Assembly: GCA_963575745.1 (NCBI GenBank)
Contig: CAUYUJ010012570.1
Location: 254,501 to 318,500, forward strand
Reading direction: 5' to 3'
From: Prorocentrum cordatum
Taxonomy: Eukaryota; Sar; Dinophyceae; Prorocentrales; Prorocentraceae
DNA: 64,000 nucleotides
Positions 61,820-64,000 of this stretch are shown here, one piece after another (position 1 is the stretch's first letter; the number at the start of each line of letters is the position of its first letter). The position numbers and the translations under genes are program-made. The notes under the pieces were generated by a model. It was not told the DNA's origin, did not search any database, and was given only the letters and a program-made list of their open reading frames with translations.

Positions 61820-62341
61820 ATGAACGGTTTACTTGAGGAGAGTCCGGTTGGATCTGAAGCTTGGTTTGCCCAGGTTGCTGGCGCATTGGCGTTATTGCAT
61901 GTGTCCAGTCGGCTGCAGATTCCCATTCCCGGAGCTGTAGCTGCAGCCACTGGACATACCTTGGCATGCTGTCTTCTGGGCTTGGTCTTGCCCTGGCAGG
62001 CAAGCGGCTTTGCAACTGCAGCCTACAGCATGTTTGATATAGCACGGGCCAAACGCGCGAAGGTTGGATTCATTGTTGGCTTCCCGATTTGCACGTGGGT
62101 TGTTAGCTACACGACTGGCGGACACCTTACTTTGCCACGAACGTTTTTCAGCGCGGTAGCAGGGCAAAGTGTTGTCCTGGCGGTCGGAACCATTTGGCTT
62201 GTGATTGTCATGCACGTGCAGTGGCGGTCTGCTCTCAAGTTTGGTGTGTTGCCATTCCTGCCAGGGCTTCTAGTAAAGTCATTAATGGTCGCACTTCTGA
62301 TTCATCTAATGCATGCGTTATCGTTTTTGCAGCCGTCTTGA
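61820..62341 (+). CDS. BioY-like membrane protein (possible biotin transporter), middle segment missing
   Basis: From the ATG at 61,820 the frame gives 173 residues, close to a BioY core. BioY is the substrate-binding membrane component of ECF-type biotin transporters. Recognised features: an N-terminal hydrophobic helix then RLQIPIPG; TLACCLLGLVL; KVGFIVGFPICTWVV (about 81-95); GQSVVLAVGTIWLVI (about 115-129); and the family-typical end ALKFGVLPFLPGLLVKSLMV (about 138-157). Hydrophobic segments lie at about 16-32, 41-58, 83-99, 108-131 and 152-170. The conserved loop expected between residues 69 and 82 (GLPVF and GPTGGY boxes in the family) is absent, replaced by MFDIARAKRAK. That suggests a missing exon, an unrecognised intron or decay. 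GC content is lower than in the flanks. The upstream in-frame extension through the TCC tract is probably not real. Nothing next to it points to biotin metabolism. Confidence 0.55.
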   Translation: MNGLLEESPVGSEAWFAQVAGALALLHVSSRLQIPIPGAVAAATGHTLACCLLGLVLPWQASGFATAAYSMFDIARAKRAKVGFIVGFPICTWVVSYTTGGHLTLPRTFFSAVAGQSVVLAVGTIWLVIVMHVQWRSALKFGVLPFLPGLLVKSLMVALLIHLMHALSFLQPS

Positions 62342-63267
62342 CAACACGGTCTTACCTTGCACATGACATGGAGTACCCCAACCGGCTTCAACGTCATTTC
62401 CTTCAAATGATCGACATTTGGATGGTTGATGCTAATGCGGCGTGTGATGCCTGAAACTCCGAGAGCATCCCCATACAACAGCGTGAGAGAGTTGCGGGCC
62501 CTGCTGCTTTTGTCTTGAGCATTGCTGGTGTTACAGCGTGTCTTCGGACGCGAAAGGGCACGTTAGCAGCGTTGGTCGGGTCTATGCCGATACCGCCCCG
62601 AGATTGCAAGAGTTCGTGTTCGCGTGAGGCTCATTGTTGTGAGGACGGTTACGGTGTGCAGACCATCAAATGCAGTATCGGCCGTGACTTCTTCGCCCCA
62701 GACTTCTTCGGGTGTGTGTACCCCACTCGCGAAAGAAAGTGAGCCTCCGTGCACTCATGGTCGGTCGGACTTTTCTTTGGCTTTGGAGGCCGAGTTGCTT
62801 GCAGCCGCCGGTTGGTGGCTGCATGGCTGAGCTCAGACGACCATGCTTATGATGCTCCAACCGACTTTAGCCTTGCTCACCAGGAAGGATTTCAAGCGCC
62901 CCAAAAAAGTACCGAAACTCAATGGTTTTCACGTGTCGGGCCCTGGGGAGACACTCGCCCGACACTGTTTCGACACTCTTTCGACACTTTCCCGGGTGCT
63001 CGAAATTATTTCTGGGACGTGGCCCTTCAGTAGGATGGGAACAACACAAGACCATGCTGACGAACTAGCATCCACATTGCGAGGCGGTGGCCGTTGACAC
63101 CGCCAGGTCTCAAGGCAGCGGTGCTGCGCATGACCGAGGCAGGCCTGCAGAGACATGGCGGATGTCCAAGAGGCCCACGCCATTCCGCCGGCTCCCAGGA
63201 GAGGATCTGTGCGGCTTCTCGTGTGTGTTGCCTGTCGCTTCGCGTCGTGATGCCTGCGAGTGCGTTC
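62342..63267. other. No gene recognised downstream of the BioY-like gene
   Basis: Lower-GC sequence with several short frames. One at 62,515-62,742 is Cys-containing (CKSSCSREAHCCEDGYG) but matches nothing I know. It may contain 3' untranslated sequence or further exons. Confidence 0.4.
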
Positions 63268-63421
63268 ACCAGCCTCGAACTTATCCCTATCCCTAAGATT
63301 GACACGCCAAAAGGCGATGACAATCTTAGGGATGCGCCCTGGAAAACTAAGGGAATCCCTGAGATTGGCATTGTGATGAGGCGATGCCCAGCTCAGGGAT
63401 AGGGATCTGTTCCAGGCTGGT
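63268..63421. mobile_element. Double-hairpin inverted-repeat element
   Basis: Outer inverted repeats CCAGCCT (63,269-63,275) / AGGCTGG (63,414-63,420) and ATCCCTATCCCT (63,283-63,294) / AGGGATAGGGAT (63,395-63,406). Inside lie two separate hairpins: CCCTAAGATTG (63,291-63,301) with a perfect complement at 63,321-63,331, and CCCTGAG (63,357-63,363) with CTCAGGG (63,392-63,398). Only an imperfect (6/8) candidate target duplication, GTGCGTTC/ATGCGTGC, was found, so transposon status is inferred. Confidence 0.6.
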
Positions 63422-63469
63422 AATGCGTGCTGCTGATTCGTCCTCATCTTTCTCCGCGTCTGTTGCGGG

Positions 63470-63632
63470 GCCTCTTGGGGGGCTTCTCGGAGGCCCAGGC
63501 GGCCGCCTCGTGGAGTTTGTGTGTTGGGGCCCGCTGGTGGCGTCCTGGGGGCTTCTTGGGGTCACGCTGGGTGTGTTGGAGGCCATCTTGCGGGGGAGAG
63601 CTCCCGGGCTCCTGGCGGGTTCCCCCTCTTGG
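63470..63632 (+). repeat. G-rich CTTGGGGGGCTTCT minisatellite
   Basis: GGGGCCTCTTGGGG, GGGGGCTTCTTGGGGTC and related words. Same family as the R6 cores. The frame through it is Gly/Leu/Trp-rich. Confidence 0.6.
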
Positions 63633-63640
63633 GCCTTGGG

Positions 63641-63793
63641 TTAAGTCGGGCCTGTCCCTCTACAGGAGAAACATAATCAAAAAACAGTCTGGGGACTATT
63701 TTTTGAACAGTTTTGAATATTTGACTGCATTTGTTTGACTATTTTTGTTTTTTTCGTCCAAAAACCCCCTATAAGGGGGCACGCCCGACGTAA
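63641..63793. mobile_element. MITE-A copy 5
   Basis: 153 bp, starts TTAAGTCGGGCCTGTCCCTC and ends GCCCGACGTAA, flanked by perfect 8-bp direct repeats GCCTTGGG (63,633-63,640 and 63,794-63,801). Internally, AAACAGTC and GACTATTTTTTG form a second hairpin. It is inserted inside the G-rich minisatellite, splitting it. Confidence 0.9.
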
Positions 63794-63801
63794 GCCTTGG
63801 G

Positions 63802-63925
63802 CCCTTCCTGGAGCTTCTTCAGAATTCCTTCTGCCGCCCTGCCAGCCTCGTGGGGGCGTCTTGGGGTCCTCCCGGGCCGCCTCCGGGCCCTCCTGGGGGC
63901 CCCCTTGGGCCGCCCTGGGCCAGCC
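63802..63925 (+). repeat. G-rich minisatellite, continuation after MITE-A copy 5
   Basis: CTTGGGGTCCTCCCGGGCC and CCTCCTGGGGGCCCCCTTGG units. It continues the array interrupted by the MITE. Confidence 0.6.
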
Positions 63926-64000
63926 CGTGCAGGGCACGTCGCGCCGTTCTGGGATCGCAGACGCCTGAAAAGGAGCGGTGCTGTGTGTGCCCGCTCGGGT

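Overview
This window looks like nuclear DNA of a eukaryote with a very large, repeat-choked genome, most probably a dinoflagellate. That is an inference. It rests on the overall GC richness, the many long GGA/TCC and GAT/ATC microsatellites, the near absence of recognisable cellular genes, and a non-LTR retroelement coding for an APE-type endonuclease, a reverse transcriptase with a WVDD active site and a C-terminal RNase H. There is no operon-like packing, no CRISPR array, and I saw no rRNA or tRNA gene.

Layout. From 1 to 32.58 kb the window is almost entirely repeats: microsatellites, degenerate satellites (about 81 bp at 3.0-3.7 kb; 43 bp at 20.6-22.0 kb), a G-rich minisatellite family (16.2, 18.5, 25.6 and 30.5 kb) and small elements with terminal inverted repeats. 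One such family (MITE-A) has five copies, at 2.0, 9.3, 10.6, 29.5 and 63.6 kb. Each is bounded by an 8-bp target duplication, perfect in four copies and 7/8 in the fifth. A separate element at 26.0-26.3 kb has 40-bp inverted repeats and a perfect 8-bp duplication. A 100-base run of N at 10,098-10,197 is a scaffold gap.

From 32,587 to 58,950 the same segment of about 8.6-8.9 kb is repeated three times head to tail. Each unit holds, in order: a dispersed 5' repeat, a 16-bp satellite, a 152-bp satellite, an AGGAGG minisatellite, a small exon-like segment with splice-site-like borders, a TCC tract, an ORF1-like Ala-rich protein, the endonuclease region and the reverse transcriptase. Units 1 and 2 stop at the same point before RNase H and run straight into the next unit. 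Only unit 3 continues into RNase H and a Cys/His-rich tail (to 60,381). All copies share an in-frame TGA just before the endonuclease GDFN motif and a +1 frame change before the RT, so the array looks inactive as it stands. The copies are mosaic: units 1 and 2 agree in the RT and in a 17-bp ORF1 deletion, units 2 and 3 agree in the endonuclease part. That points to unequal crossing-over or gene conversion.

After the array there is GC-rich unassigned sequence. At 61,820-62,341 is the one cellular protein I can recognise, a membrane protein resembling the BioY biotin-transport family but lacking part of its middle. The end of the window carries a double-hairpin element (63,268-63,421) and the fifth MITE-A copy. 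The small elements, satellites and retroelement units appear to be independent genomic parasites or amplification products; I see no pathway linking them.
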